Below, one piece after another: positions 1 through 6,882 of a DNA stretch of 13,073 nucleotides (position 1 is the first letter of the stretch; each line of letters starts with the position of its first letter). The position numbers and the translations under genes were made by a program. Under the pieces are notes generated by a model, which was given only the letters and a program-made list of their open reading frames with translations, had not been told where the DNA came from and made no database searches. Origin of the DNA: Pseudomonadota bacterium (lineage in GTDB: Bacteria > Pseudomonadota > Alphaproteobacteria > Rhizobiales > Devosiaceae); the NCBI GenBank assembly GCA_023437755.1, contig JAEZFJ010000281.1, forward strand, positions 1 through 13,073, written 5' to 3'.

Positions 1-242
1 AAGCCTTCGATCACGCGGTGGAACACCACGCCGTCATACGCCCCCTGCTCGGTCAGCGTTACGACGCGCTCGACGTGCTGCGGTGCAATCTCGGGCAGCA
101 GCTCGATGACCACCTCGCCCTGGGGCAGAGTCAGGATCAGATGCGGCTTGCCTTCCTGGGCCGTGGCGATGGTGGAGGAGGCGGCGAGCGCGGCAGCGCC
201 CACCACGAGGGTGTTGAACAGACGGCGGGTAATCACGGTCAT
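1..242 (-). CDS. Exported peptidyl-prolyl cis-trans isomerase, cyclophilin type (partial, 5' part only)
   Basis: The visible 80 or so residues are the N-terminus of a cyclophilin, which isomerises prolyl peptide bonds in folding proteins; the rest lies beyond base 1. Residues 1-27 form an export signal: a charged start with ITRRLFN, a hydrophobic run rich in Ala, Leu and Val, and an ATA cleavage site before QE. The mature part opens with a beta strand (HLILTLPQGEVVIEL), then APQHVERVVTL and GAYDGVVFHRVIEGF. The FHR of that last motif carries the arginine that is catalytic in cyclophilins. The ATG overlaps the coaD stop as ATGA, so the two genes are probably translationally coupled. The twin arginines suggest Tat export as an alternative to Sec. 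Family assignment is firm; the export route is inferred. Confidence 0.93.
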   Translation of the reverse strand, partial: MTVITRRLFNTLVVGAAALAASSTIATAQEGKPHLILTLPQGEVVIELLPEIAPQHVERVVTLTEQGAYDGVVFHRVIEG

Positions 243-736
243 TTTCCGGAGCTGAGAGCCTTGAGCACGATCGGTGGGACGAAGGCGGAGATGTCACCGC
301 CCATTTCCGCGATCTGCCGCACCAATGTGGCCGAGATGTGCCGAACCGGCGGGCTCGAGGGCAGAAATACGGTCTGCAGGTCCGGTGCCATCTGGGCATT
401 CATGCCCACCATCTGCATCTCGTAGTTGTAGTCGGTGGTGTCCCTGAGGCCGCGAATGATCAGCTTGGCGCCGTGCTCACGAGCCGCCGCCACCATCAAC
501 CCGGAGAATTCGACGATGCGGAACTCGGTGTCGGTGCGCTTGCCGATGGCAGGCAGCACCTGCTCCAGAATGGCGACGCGGTACTCGTGGCTGAACAGCG
601 GACTCTTCTTGGTCGCGTTGATTCCCACCGCAACCACCAGCGTATCCACCAGCTTGCAGGCGCGCTCGATGACATCGAGATGGCCGTTGGTGAGGGGGTC
701 GAACGACCCCGGATAAAAGCCGACGAGCCGCGCCAT
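239..736 (-). CDS. coaD: Phosphopantetheine adenylyltransferase
   Basis: CoaD transfers AMP from ATP to 4'-phosphopantetheine, giving dephospho-CoA, the next-to-last step of coenzyme A synthesis in the cytoplasm. The 165 residues match the usual length of about 160. Visible hallmarks are the nucleotidyltransferase motif PGSFDPLTNGH (residues 9-19, with TNGH as the T/HxGH signature), the basic stretch ATKKSPLF near 41-48, RGLR at 95-98 followed by DYNYEMQM, and RHISATLVRQ at 132-141, which corresponds to the ISSTxVR/K nucleotide-binding motif. The ATG at 736 has GGGAGTGAGG just upstream. The stop overlaps the start of the exported cyclophilin by four bases. A 62-base gap separates it from the tautomerase gene upstream, so a shared transcript is likely. 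Confidence 0.98.
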   Translation of the reverse strand: MARLVGFYPGSFDPLTNGHLDVIERACKLVDTLVVAVGINATKKSPLFSHEYRVAILEQVLPAIGKRTDTEFRIVEFSGLMVAAAREHGAKLIIRGLRDTTDYNYEMQMVGMNAQMAPDLQTVFLPSSPPVRHISATLVRQIAEMGGDISAFVPPIVLKALSSGK

Positions 737-798
737 GCCTCACTCCCAATTGTTCTTGCAGACGTTATTGTCACGGCCATCCGTGTCGTGCAACCGGG

Positions 799-1185
799 CT
801 AGACGTCGACCTTGAAGCTCAGCTCGATCTCGCTGGCCGGCAGTCCGCGCAGCCCCCAGTTCTCGCGATCGACCTCCACCAGGATGGTCCTGATGTCGCG
901 TGCTTCGAGGCCGAATGGGGCCAGCTCCTCCACCAGCGCTGCATAGAGCCGGCGCTTCGCCTCCATGCTGCGCCCGGTGAACAGCGTGATCTCGACCACG
1001 GTGTAGCGCGGCCCCGCGTGTGGCGGCGTGATGATTGCGTCCTCGTCCACCTCGAACAGCCGGATCGATCGGTCGGCCTCAGGAATGAGGATGCCCCGCA
1101 CCAGCGCCCGCTGCACGGCCTCGACGAAGTCCCGGCGCCGCTCTCCGAGCCAGCCGCGCGGCGTTTCGATGCGTGTGGATGGCAT
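799..1185 (-). CDS. Tautomerase-family protein (4-oxalocrotonate tautomerase superfamily)
   Basis: The 128-residue product begins MPSTRIETPRGW. Once the methionine is removed, proline becomes the N-terminal residue, which is the catalytic base in this superfamily. A repeated beta-alpha-beta layout is visible: residues 2-60 and then TVVEITLFTGRSMEAKRRLYAALVEEL with LVEVDRENWGLRG. The pattern of alpha helix, EV then ENW resembles the longer, fused Tautomerase_2-type members rather than the 62-residue 4-OT enzyme. I chose the ATG at 1185 because GGGACGGGAG lies just upstream and because it exposes Pro2; an upstream ATG at 1239 would bury that proline and start inside the gyrA terminator. The substrate cannot be read from the sequence. 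It sits between gyrA and coaD, with which it may be cotranscribed. Confidence 0.82.
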   Translation of the reverse strand: MPSTRIETPRGWLGERRRDFVEAVQRALVRGILIPEADRSIRLFEVDEDAIITPPHAGPRYTVVEITLFTGRSMEAKRRLYAALVEELAPFGLEARDIRTILVEVDRENWGLRGLPASEIELSFKVDV

Positions 1186-1237
1186 GTTCGGCTCCCGTCC
1201 CGACATGCGGAGCAAGCCACCGCCTGCCGGAAATGAC

Positions 1238-1259
1238 AAGGGGCGCCGCAGCGCCCCTT
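1238..1259 (-). terminator. Terminator downstream of gyrA
   Basis: A 7-bp GC stem (GGGGCGC at 1240-1246 and GCGCCCC at 1251-1257, loop CGCA) is extended by two A-T pairs. It starts four bases after the gyrA stop. Read on the minus strand the tail is TTGTCATTT, a mediocre T run. Read on the plus strand the tail is TTTTCC, but no plus-strand gene ends there. It separates gyrA from the tautomerase gene, perhaps incompletely. Confidence 0.75.
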
Positions 1260-1262
1260 TTC

Positions 1263-4022
1263 CTATTCTACGCCGCCCGGGGTGATCGGACCGCTTTCGT
1301 CCATCTCCGGGGGCTCCTCGCCTTCGGGCTCGCTGATGTGCTCGACGGACACCACCTTCTCGTCCTCGGCGGTGTCGAAGACGATCACGCCCTGCGAGCC
1401 GCGCGAAACGATCCGGATCGGCTTGTCGCCGCCCACCGGCAGCCGGATGGTCTGGCCGCCGTCGCTGATCAGCATGATCTGGTCGTCCTCGGCCACCGGG
1501 AAGCTGGCGACGAGATTCCCGTTGCGCTTGTTCACCGCCATGGCCACGATGCCCTTACCCCCACGGCCGGTGATCCGGTACTCGTGGCTCGAGGTGCGCT
1601 TGCCGTAGCCGTTCTCCGAGATCGTCAGGATGAACTGCTCGGTAGCGCTCATGGTAGCGTAGCGCTCCTGGCTCAGTTCGCCGGCAACCACATCGGCCTC
1701 GTCCGAGCCGCCGTCCTCGCCTTCACCCTCGCCGCGCACCGCGCGGCTCATCTTGAGATAGGCGGCCCGTTCCTCTGCCGTGGCATCGGAGTGGTTGATC
1801 ACCGCCATGGAGATGACCTTGTCGCCATCGGCGAGTGCAATACCCCGCACGCCCATGGAATCGCGGCCCTTGAAGCGGCGGACATCCTCGACCGGGAAGC
1901 GGATGGCCTGCCCGAGCGCGGTGGTCAACAGCACGTCGTTGTTGGCCGTGCAGGTGTCGACGCCGACGATATGGTCGCCCTCGTCCAGCTTCATGGCGAT
2001 CTTGCCGTTCTGGCGAACCTCGACGAAATCCGCGAGCGAGTTGCGGCGCACGGTGCCGCGGGTCGTCGCGAACATGATGTCGAGGTTGCTCCAGCTCGCC
2101 TCGTCTTCAGGAAGCGGCATGATGGTGGTGAGCCGCTCCCCCTGCGCGAGTGGCAGGATGTTGATCAGCGCCTTGCCGCGGGCATTGGCGGCTGCGAGCG
2201 GCAGGCGCCAGACCTTGAGCTTGTAGGCGATGCCCCGGTCGGTGAAGAACAGCACCGGCGTGTGGGTATTGGCGACGAACAGGCGCGACACGAAATCGGC
2301 TTCGCGTGTCGCCATGCCCGAGCGGCCCTTACCGCCGCGGTTCTGTGCCCGGTAGGTCGAAAGCGGCACGCGCTTGATGTAGCCCTCGTGCGACACGGTG
2401 ACGACCATGTCCTCGCGGGCAATCAGATCCTCATCCTCGAAATCGGCGGCAGAGTCGCTGATTTCGGTGCGGCGCGGCGAGCCGAACTGGTCCTTGATCT
2501 CGATGAGTTCGGTGCGGACGATGTCGATCACCCGCTCGCGGCTGCGCAGGATGTCGAGATAGTCCTCGATCTCGCTGCCGAGGCCATTGAGTTCCTCGCC
2601 GATTTCGTCGCGGCCAAGGGCGGTCAGGCGGGCGAGGCGCAGCTCCAGGATGGCGCGGGCCTGCTCCTCCGACAGGTTGAAGGTGCCGTCGTCGTTGATG
2701 CGGTGGCGCGGATCGTCGATCAGCTTGATCAGTGGCTCGACATCGGCGGCAGGCCACCGACGGGTCATCAACTGCTCGCGCGCCGTCGCCGGATCGGGGG
2801 CGGTGCGGATCAGCGCGATGACTTCATCGATATTGGCCACGGCCACGGCAAGGCCGACCAGGATGTGGGCGCGGTCACGGGCCTTGTTGAGCAGGAACCG
2901 GGCGCGGCGGGTCACCACTTCCTGGCGGAAGTCGATGAAGGCCTGCAGGATCTGCTTGAGGCTCATCAGCTCCGGCTTGCCGCCGTTGAGCGCCACGAAG
3001 TTACAGCCGAACGAGGACTGCAGGGCCGTGAACCGGTAAAGCTGGTTGAGCACCACGTCCGGCAGTGCGTCGCGCTTGACCTCGATGACGACGCGCATGC
3101 CCTCACGCGAGGATTCATCGCGCATGTCGGCGATGCCTTCGATGCGCTTGTCGCGCACCAGTTCGGCGATCTTTTCGACCAGCACCGCCTTGTTCACCTG
3201 GTAGGGCAACTCGGTGATGATGATGGCCTCTCGCTCCTTGCGCACTTCCTCGATGCTGACGCGACCGCGCACCATCACAGAGCCGCGGCCGGTCTCATAG
3301 GCGGAGCGGATTCCGGCCCGCCCGAGGATGATGCCGCCGGTCGGGAAATCGGGCCCCGGCAGCACCTCCATCAGCTCTTCGGTCGGTGCATCCGGATTGT
3401 CGAGCAGCAGGACGGCGGCGTCGATGGTCTCGGACAGGTTGTGCGTCGGGATGTTGGTGGCCATGCCCACGGCAATACCGCCGCCGCCGTTGACCAGCAT
3501 GTTGGGGAACCGCGCCGGCAGCACGTTCGGCTCGCGCTCGGAGCCGTCATAGTTGGGCTTGAAGTCGACCGTGTCCTTGTCGAGATCGTCCAACATGGAG
3601 TTGGTGATCTTCTGCATGCGCACTTCGGTGTAACGCATGGCCGCCGGCATATCGCCATCGACCGAGCCGAAATTGCCCTGCCCTTCCACCAGCATCTGTC
3701 CCATGGAGAAATCCTGGGCCATGCGGACCAGCGCCATGTAGACGGCGCTATCCCCGTGCGGGTGGTACTTACCGATCACGTCACCGACGACGCGAGCCGA
3801 CTTGCGGAACGGGCGGTTCCACTCATAGCCGTTCTCGCTCATGGAGAAGAGGATGCGCCGGTGCACCGGCTTGAGGCCATCGCGCACATCCGGCAGCGCG
3901 CGGCTGACGATCACGCTCATGGCGTAATCGAGATAGCTCTTGCGCATTTCGTCGGTGATGGAAATCGGCGCGATATCGGAAGGCAGAGCGCCGCCGTCCG
4001 TGTTGTCTGGCGTATCGGTCAC
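1263..4022 (-). CDS. gyrA: DNA gyrase subunit A
   Basis: GyrA is the breakage-reunion subunit of DNA gyrase, the ATP-driven enzyme that introduces negative supercoils; it works as A2B2 with GyrB. The 919 residues run through the winged-helix/tower domain (about 28-530) and a beta-pinwheel C-terminal domain (about 535-890). The active-site tyrosine is Y131 in AAMRYTE (E. coli Tyr122). The GyrA box is QNRGGKG at 560-566, one residue off the QRRGGKG consensus, and supports GyrA over ParC. An acidic insert rich in Gly, Glu and Asp (about 763-785) interrupts the pinwheel, and the tail (895-912) is acidic. The start is GTG at 4022, with an in-frame TAG eight codons upstream, no ATG between and no clear ribosome site. 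In the quinolone region Ser is kept at E. coli position 83 (S92), but position 87 is Met (M96). No clear promoter was found in the 211-base gap upstream. Confidence 0.98.
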   Translation of the reverse strand: MTDTPDNTDGGALPSDIAPISITDEMRKSYLDYAMSVIVSRALPDVRDGLKPVHRRILFSMSENGYEWNRPFRKSARVVGDVIGKYHPHGDSAVYMALVRMAQDFSMGQMLVEGQGNFGSVDGDMPAAMRYTEVRMQKITNSMLDDLDKDTVDFKPNYDGSEREPNVLPARFPNMLVNGGGGIAVGMATNIPTHNLSETIDAAVLLLDNPDAPTEELMEVLPGPDFPTGGIILGRAGIRSAYETGRGSVMVRGRVSIEEVRKEREAIIITELPYQVNKAVLVEKIAELVRDKRIEGIADMRDESSREGMRVVIEVKRDALPDVVLNQLYRFTALQSSFGCNFVALNGGKPELMSLKQILQAFIDFRQEVVTRRARFLLNKARDRAHILVGLAVAVANIDEVIALIRTAPDPATAREQLMTRRWPAADVEPLIKLIDDPRHRINDDGTFNLSEEQARAILELRLARLTALGRDEIGEELNGLGSEIEDYLDILRSRERVIDIVRTELIEIKDQFGSPRRTEISDSAADFEDEDLIAREDMVVTVSHEGYIKRVPLSTYRAQNRGGKGRSGMATREADFVSRLFVANTHTPVLFFTDRGIAYKLKVWRLPLAAANARGKALINILPLAQGERLTTIMPLPEDEASWSNLDIMFATTRGTVRRNSLADFVEVRQNGKIAMKLDEGDHIVGVDTCTANNDVLLTTALGQAIRFPVEDVRRFKGRDSMGVRGIALADGDKVISMAVINHSDATAEERAAYLKMSRAVRGEGEGEDGGSDEADVVAGELSQERYATMSATEQFILTISENGYGKRTSSHEYRITGRGGKGIVAMAVNKRNGNLVASFPVAEDDQIMLISDGGQTIRLPVGGDKPIRIVSRGSQGVIVFDTAEDEKVVSVEHISEPEGEEPPEMDESGPITPGGVE

Positions 4023-4233
4023 TGGGGTGATTCTGCTTTGTTCTGACTACCCCCTAGATAGGTGATCCGGCCCCGAATTGCGAGGATTTCGGGTGCTTCG
4101 GCTGTGGAGAGCCGCAGCCGGCTCGTTGGCGAGGCACCCTGCTGCCTGCAATGCGGAGTTTCGGCACCTCGAGCGACGGGCCAAGGATACCTCCCGGCAC
4201 CGTCGGGCCAAGAGGACGCCCGCGATGCGACTC

Positions 4234-5250
4234 TTAGAAGGCCCACGCATGCGCGCGGCGCACGACACGGAGGCAGTTTTGAGCCATGGCAACGGCCTCG
4301 GCTTTCTGCCGTTCGTCACGGCCGTGTTCCAGCGCCTGTCCAAGATGGAGTGTCAGGGCGCCGCTGAGGATGTTGCAGGCTGCAGCCACCCAGTAGGCAC
4401 TCCGCACACCGCCCGTCAGCCGACCATCCATTCCGAGGGCCGAGAGGTAGCGTCGCAGGAGCGTATCATGGGCCGTCATGGCTTCGGGTTCCCATTGCCG
4501 CAGGGACTGCAGCACCGAGCTGACGTCCTCGAGCGGTGAGCCATGGCGCGCGCGCCCCCAGTCGAACAGGACCGGGCGCCCCGGCAGCGAGCCGCGGAAC
4601 AGGGCGTTGCCGGAATGAACATCCCCATGGATCGGTCTGCCATGAAACGGCGCCTCCACCAGCAGTTGCCGCCGCAGGCGACCCGCATTTTCGGCAAACC
4701 GCCGCAGCACCGTCAGGTGCCGAACCAGCGGCCGGAATTCCTCGGCAACGCGGCACTGATCCAGCAGATCAACTGCGATCTGCCCGCTCTCGGCCAACTC
4801 ACCATCGTAGTCCCAACCAGGCATCGACACCGGCCGCCCTTCGACACGGGCGTGGAAGCGGCCTAGCTCGTGCAGAAGCCTGACGGTCGCCGCGTTGTCC
4901 CGCCAGGGCCAGGCCCGGTTGGGCCGGACAGCCTCTATGACCAGAAACAGATGTTCCCGGTCACGCTTGACGGCGAGTAGCCGCGGAGCCAGCGCGGAAG
5001 CATAAGGTTGCACCAAATTGGCGTAGACCTGTGCCTCTCGTGCGGGACGGCCGCTAAGGCTCTTGACGACGACGCGCAGTGTTCGCTGAGCCGGTTCCCG
5101 ATAGCGAACGGTGTAGAGAACCGTTTCATTGGCCTCGGTGCCCCCGGTCAACGGCTGCGCCAGCAGTTCTGCCCCTGTCGCGACCTGCTCTCCAAGCATC
5201 TCGGATAGCCTGGCGCGGACTGCCCATTCGGCCGTTGGAAAAGTTTGCAT
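4234..5250 (-). CDS. APH-family phosphotransferase (aminoglycoside/choline kinase fold)
   Basis: This 338-residue protein has the full set of APH-kinase landmarks. They are a probable ATP-binding lysine in RVVVKSL (K63), a helix glutamate in REAQVY (E72), the catalytic loop HGDVHSGN (208-215, with D210 as base and N215 as metal ligand), and the metal-binding FDWGRA (D230). The family phosphorylates hydroxyl groups on small molecules such as aminoglycosides, choline, homoserine or sugars. The sequence does not show which, and distant chromosomal members often are not resistance enzymes. The start ATG at 5250 has only a weak GAGG very close to it. The gene follows the HxlR-type regulator by 52 bases on the same strand, so it may belong to that regulator's transcript. 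It has a 211-base gap before gyrA. Confidence 0.85.
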   Translation of the reverse strand: MQTFPTAEWAVRARLSEMLGEQVATGAELLAQPLTGGTEANETVLYTVRYREPAQRTLRVVVKSLSGRPAREAQVYANLVQPYASALAPRLLAVKRDREHLFLVIEAVRPNRAWPWRDNAATVRLLHELGRFHARVEGRPVSMPGWDYDGELAESGQIAVDLLDQCRVAEEFRPLVRHLTVLRRFAENAGRLRRQLLVEAPFHGRPIHGDVHSGNALFRGSLPGRPVLFDWGRARHGSPLEDVSSVLQSLRQWEPEAMTAHDTLLRRYLSALGMDGRLTGGVRSAYWVAAACNILSGALTLHLGQALEHGRDERQKAEAVAMAQNCLRVVRRAHAWAF

Positions 5251-5302
5251 GCCTCAGTTGTGGTGGCCATGACGGGGCGGCTCAACCCTGCTCCTGATTT
5301 TG

Positions 5303-5755
5303 TCAGGGTGCAGGTGAGTGGCGCAATCGCCCGATGGCTCCAGCCGAGTGTCCGGCCGCCTGGTCGAATTTCTCCCGCGCCGCGGCAATCTGGCCGTAGT
5401 TCTGGCTTGCCCAGCTGATCAGATGCCCGAGCGGGACGATCATCGACTGGCCGAGTTCGGTCAGGCGGTATTCCACGGACGGCGGATTAGTGTCGAACAC
5501 CGTGCGGCTGACGAGGCCGAAACGCTGCAGGTCGCGCAGGGTCTGTGTCAGCATCTTCTGAGAAATGTCCGGCACCCGGCGGCGCAATTCGTTGAACCGG
5601 TGCGGGCCGCTTGCCAGCGTCATCACCAGCAGCACGCTCCACTTCTCACCCACCTTGTCCAGCACCTGGCGCACCGGGCAACCTTCGGTGGTGTCGGTGG
5701 GCGCCGCGTTCCACCGCTCGACGAACTCCGCCGCCTGATCATTGGGTCCGAGCAT
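5303..5755 (-). CDS. HxlR-family (DUF24) winged-helix regulator with one cysteine
   Basis: The 150-residue protein matches HxlR regulators along its length. It has GCPVRQVLDKVGEKWSVLLV (25-44), then a winged helix-turn-helix with FNELRRRVPDISQKMLTQTLRDLQRFGLVSR, and the wing strand VEYRLTELGQSM. C26 is the only cysteine and lies at the N-terminal position used as the redox switch in QorR, HypR and YodB-type members. GGAGGT sits seven bases before the ATG at 5755, so the start is secure. It is divergent from the QorB-like oxidoreductase gene, which is the usual target arrangement in this family. That it senses quinones or electrophiles is inferred from the cysteine and the neighbour. An alternative is a sensor of some other small molecule, since not all members use the thiol. 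Confidence 0.92.
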   Translation of the reverse strand: MLGPNDQAAEFVERWNAAPTDTTEGCPVRQVLDKVGEKWSVLLVMTLASGPHRFNELRRRVPDISQKMLTQTLRDLQRFGLVSRTVFDTNPPSVEYRLTELGQSMIVPLGHLISWASQNYGQIAAAREKFDQAAGHSAGAIGRLRHSPAP

Positions 5756-5892
5756 GGGGTTACCTCCGGGTGACCTGAGAGAGAGAAAGTGCCTCCTTTC
5801 GCAACCACCTTATGGCCGCTAACTAGCACTCTCCATCAGATACCTACTCTCTGTCCGCATGTGCAGCAAGAGTGGCACCACAGGAGAACACC
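5756..5892. promoter_or_regulatory. Divergent control region of the HxlR regulator and the oxidoreductase
   Basis: This 137-base gap must hold promoters for both genes. Two symmetric elements are visible. The first is GCTA-AC-TAGC at 5818-5827, an 8-of-10 dyad 65 bases before the oxidoreductase ATG. The second is a pair of GGTNACC units (5758-5764 and 5769-5775) separated by four bases and covering the regulator's ribosome site. Either could be an operator for the regulator. I see no convincing -35/-10 pair. The CT/GA-rich tracts near 5776-5787 and 5845-5852 are noted but not interpreted. Confidence 0.5.
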
Positions 5893-6768
5893 ATGACTGA
5901 CTACAGCAACCAGACGCTGCTGGTGACCGGCGCCGGCGGACATCTCGGCCGCATCGCGGTCGAGACGCTGCTGGAACGCGGAGCCACCAGGGTCGTCGCC
6001 GGCACCCGCGACAGCGCCGCCCTGTCCGATCTCGCGACCAAGGGTGCCGAAGTCCGCATGGTGGATTTCGACGCAGGCGATCTCGCCGACTCCCTGGCCG
6101 GCGTAGACCGGATGCTGCTGGTCAGCACCGTGGCGCCGAACCGCCGCGAGCACCAGGCGCGGGCGGTCGCCGCGGCCAAGGCGGCCGGCGTCAAGCACAT
6201 CGTCTACACCTCTTCCCCCCACCCGCGGCCAAATGAGAGCGTTGGGGGCATCGCCGACCACTACTGGACCGAAGTCGCCATCGCCGCCTCGGGGCTCGAC
6301 TTCACCGTCCTGCGCAACCACATCTATGCCGACGTCACCCTCGACGCTGCCGGCCCTGCCCTTGCTACCGGTCAGATGTTCGACGCCACCGCTGGCCGCG
6401 GTCGCAACTATGTCACCCGCGCCGATGCGGCCCGCACCGCCGCCGGCGCGCTGCTCACCGCCTCCGGCAAGGAGATCCTGGACGTCACCGGCCCCGCGCC
6501 TGTCCGCCTGGAGGAGGTCGCCCGCCTCATCTCCGACCTCGCCGGCAAGCCGATCCAGCGCATCGGCCTCAGCGGCGAGCAACTGCTCGACGGCATGAAG
6601 GCCGCCGGCTTGCCGCCGTTCATGGCGCAACTGCTGGTCGCCTTCGACCGGGACGCAGCAGCCGGTTACCACGACATCGCCACCGACACGGTGGAGCGCT
6701 TCAGTGGTCGCAAGCCACAGGCTGTGGCCGATTTCCTCAACGCCAACGCCGATCGTCTCAAGGGCTGA
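5893..6768 (+). CDS. NmrA/QorB-like NAD(P)-binding oxidoreductase
   Basis: The 291-residue protein is an atypical short-chain dehydrogenase of the NmrA/QorB type. The nucleotide-binding glycine motif is TGAGGHLG (12-19), followed by AGTRD at 36-40 where cofactor choice is set. Further hallmarks are LLVSTVAPNRREHQARAVAAAKAAGVKHIVYTSS (75-108), GGIADHYWTEVAIAASGLDFTVLRN (118-142) and YVTRADAA (173-180), which align by eye with E. coli QorB, an NADPH:quinone oxidoreductase. The classical YxxxK pair is not evident, as is common in this subfamily. AGGAGA at 5882-5887 fixes the start at 5893 rather than the in-frame ATG at 5872. The divergent HxlR gene suggests induction by quinones or other reactive electrophiles. 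Substrate is inferred, and some family members are only redox sensors. Confidence 0.87.
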   Translation: MTDYSNQTLLVTGAGGHLGRIAVETLLERGATRVVAGTRDSAALSDLATKGAEVRMVDFDAGDLADSLAGVDRMLLVSTVAPNRREHQARAVAAAKAAGVKHIVYTSSPHPRPNESVGGIADHYWTEVAIAASGLDFTVLRNHIYADVTLDAAGPALATGQMFDATAGRGRNYVTRADAARTAAGALLTASGKEILDVTGPAPVRLEEVARLISDLAGKPIQRIGLSGEQLLDGMKAAGLPPFMAQLLVAFDRDAAAGYHDIATDTVERFSGRKPQAVADFLNANADRLKG

Positions 6769-6882
6769 TCGCGTCACCCCCCCGCGTCCGGCGGCAGCGG
6801 CTCTCCTGCGGCGGCTGGACGCAGTCTCCACAAACCCGTAGTAAACCGCGGTGTTTGTTGGTGCGGGGGGAGTCGGGGCAGA

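Noticed and set aside
743..798. A possible coaD promoter (TTGCAC and CAATAA on the minus strand)
   Set aside because: The -10 match is poor, and cotranscription from upstream explains expression equally well.
3817..3835. GTTC repeat inside gyrA resembling an SOS box
   Set aside because: The two GTTC units are 11 bases apart instead of seven and lie inside coding sequence.
1173..4046. A 957-codon open frame on the plus strand opposite gyrA
   Set aside because: Composition is His, Asp, Ala, Val and Leu-rich without any domain, and it lies fully across gyrA. It is a codon-bias shadow.
4109..4124. GAGCCG-CAGC-CGGCTC hairpin in the gap between the kinase gene and gyrA
   Set aside because: Six-base stem with no T run on either side, so I did not call a terminator. 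It may be chance in GC-rich DNA.
5285..5309. ACCCTG and CAGGGT arms around the end of the HxlR gene
   Set aside because: Six-base stem with a 13-base loop overlapping the stop codon; too weak for a terminator call.
6769..6882. GCGTCC and GGACGC arms in the gap after the oxidoreductase gene
   Set aside because: Six paired bases with a long, poorly paired interior and no T run; not supported as a terminator.
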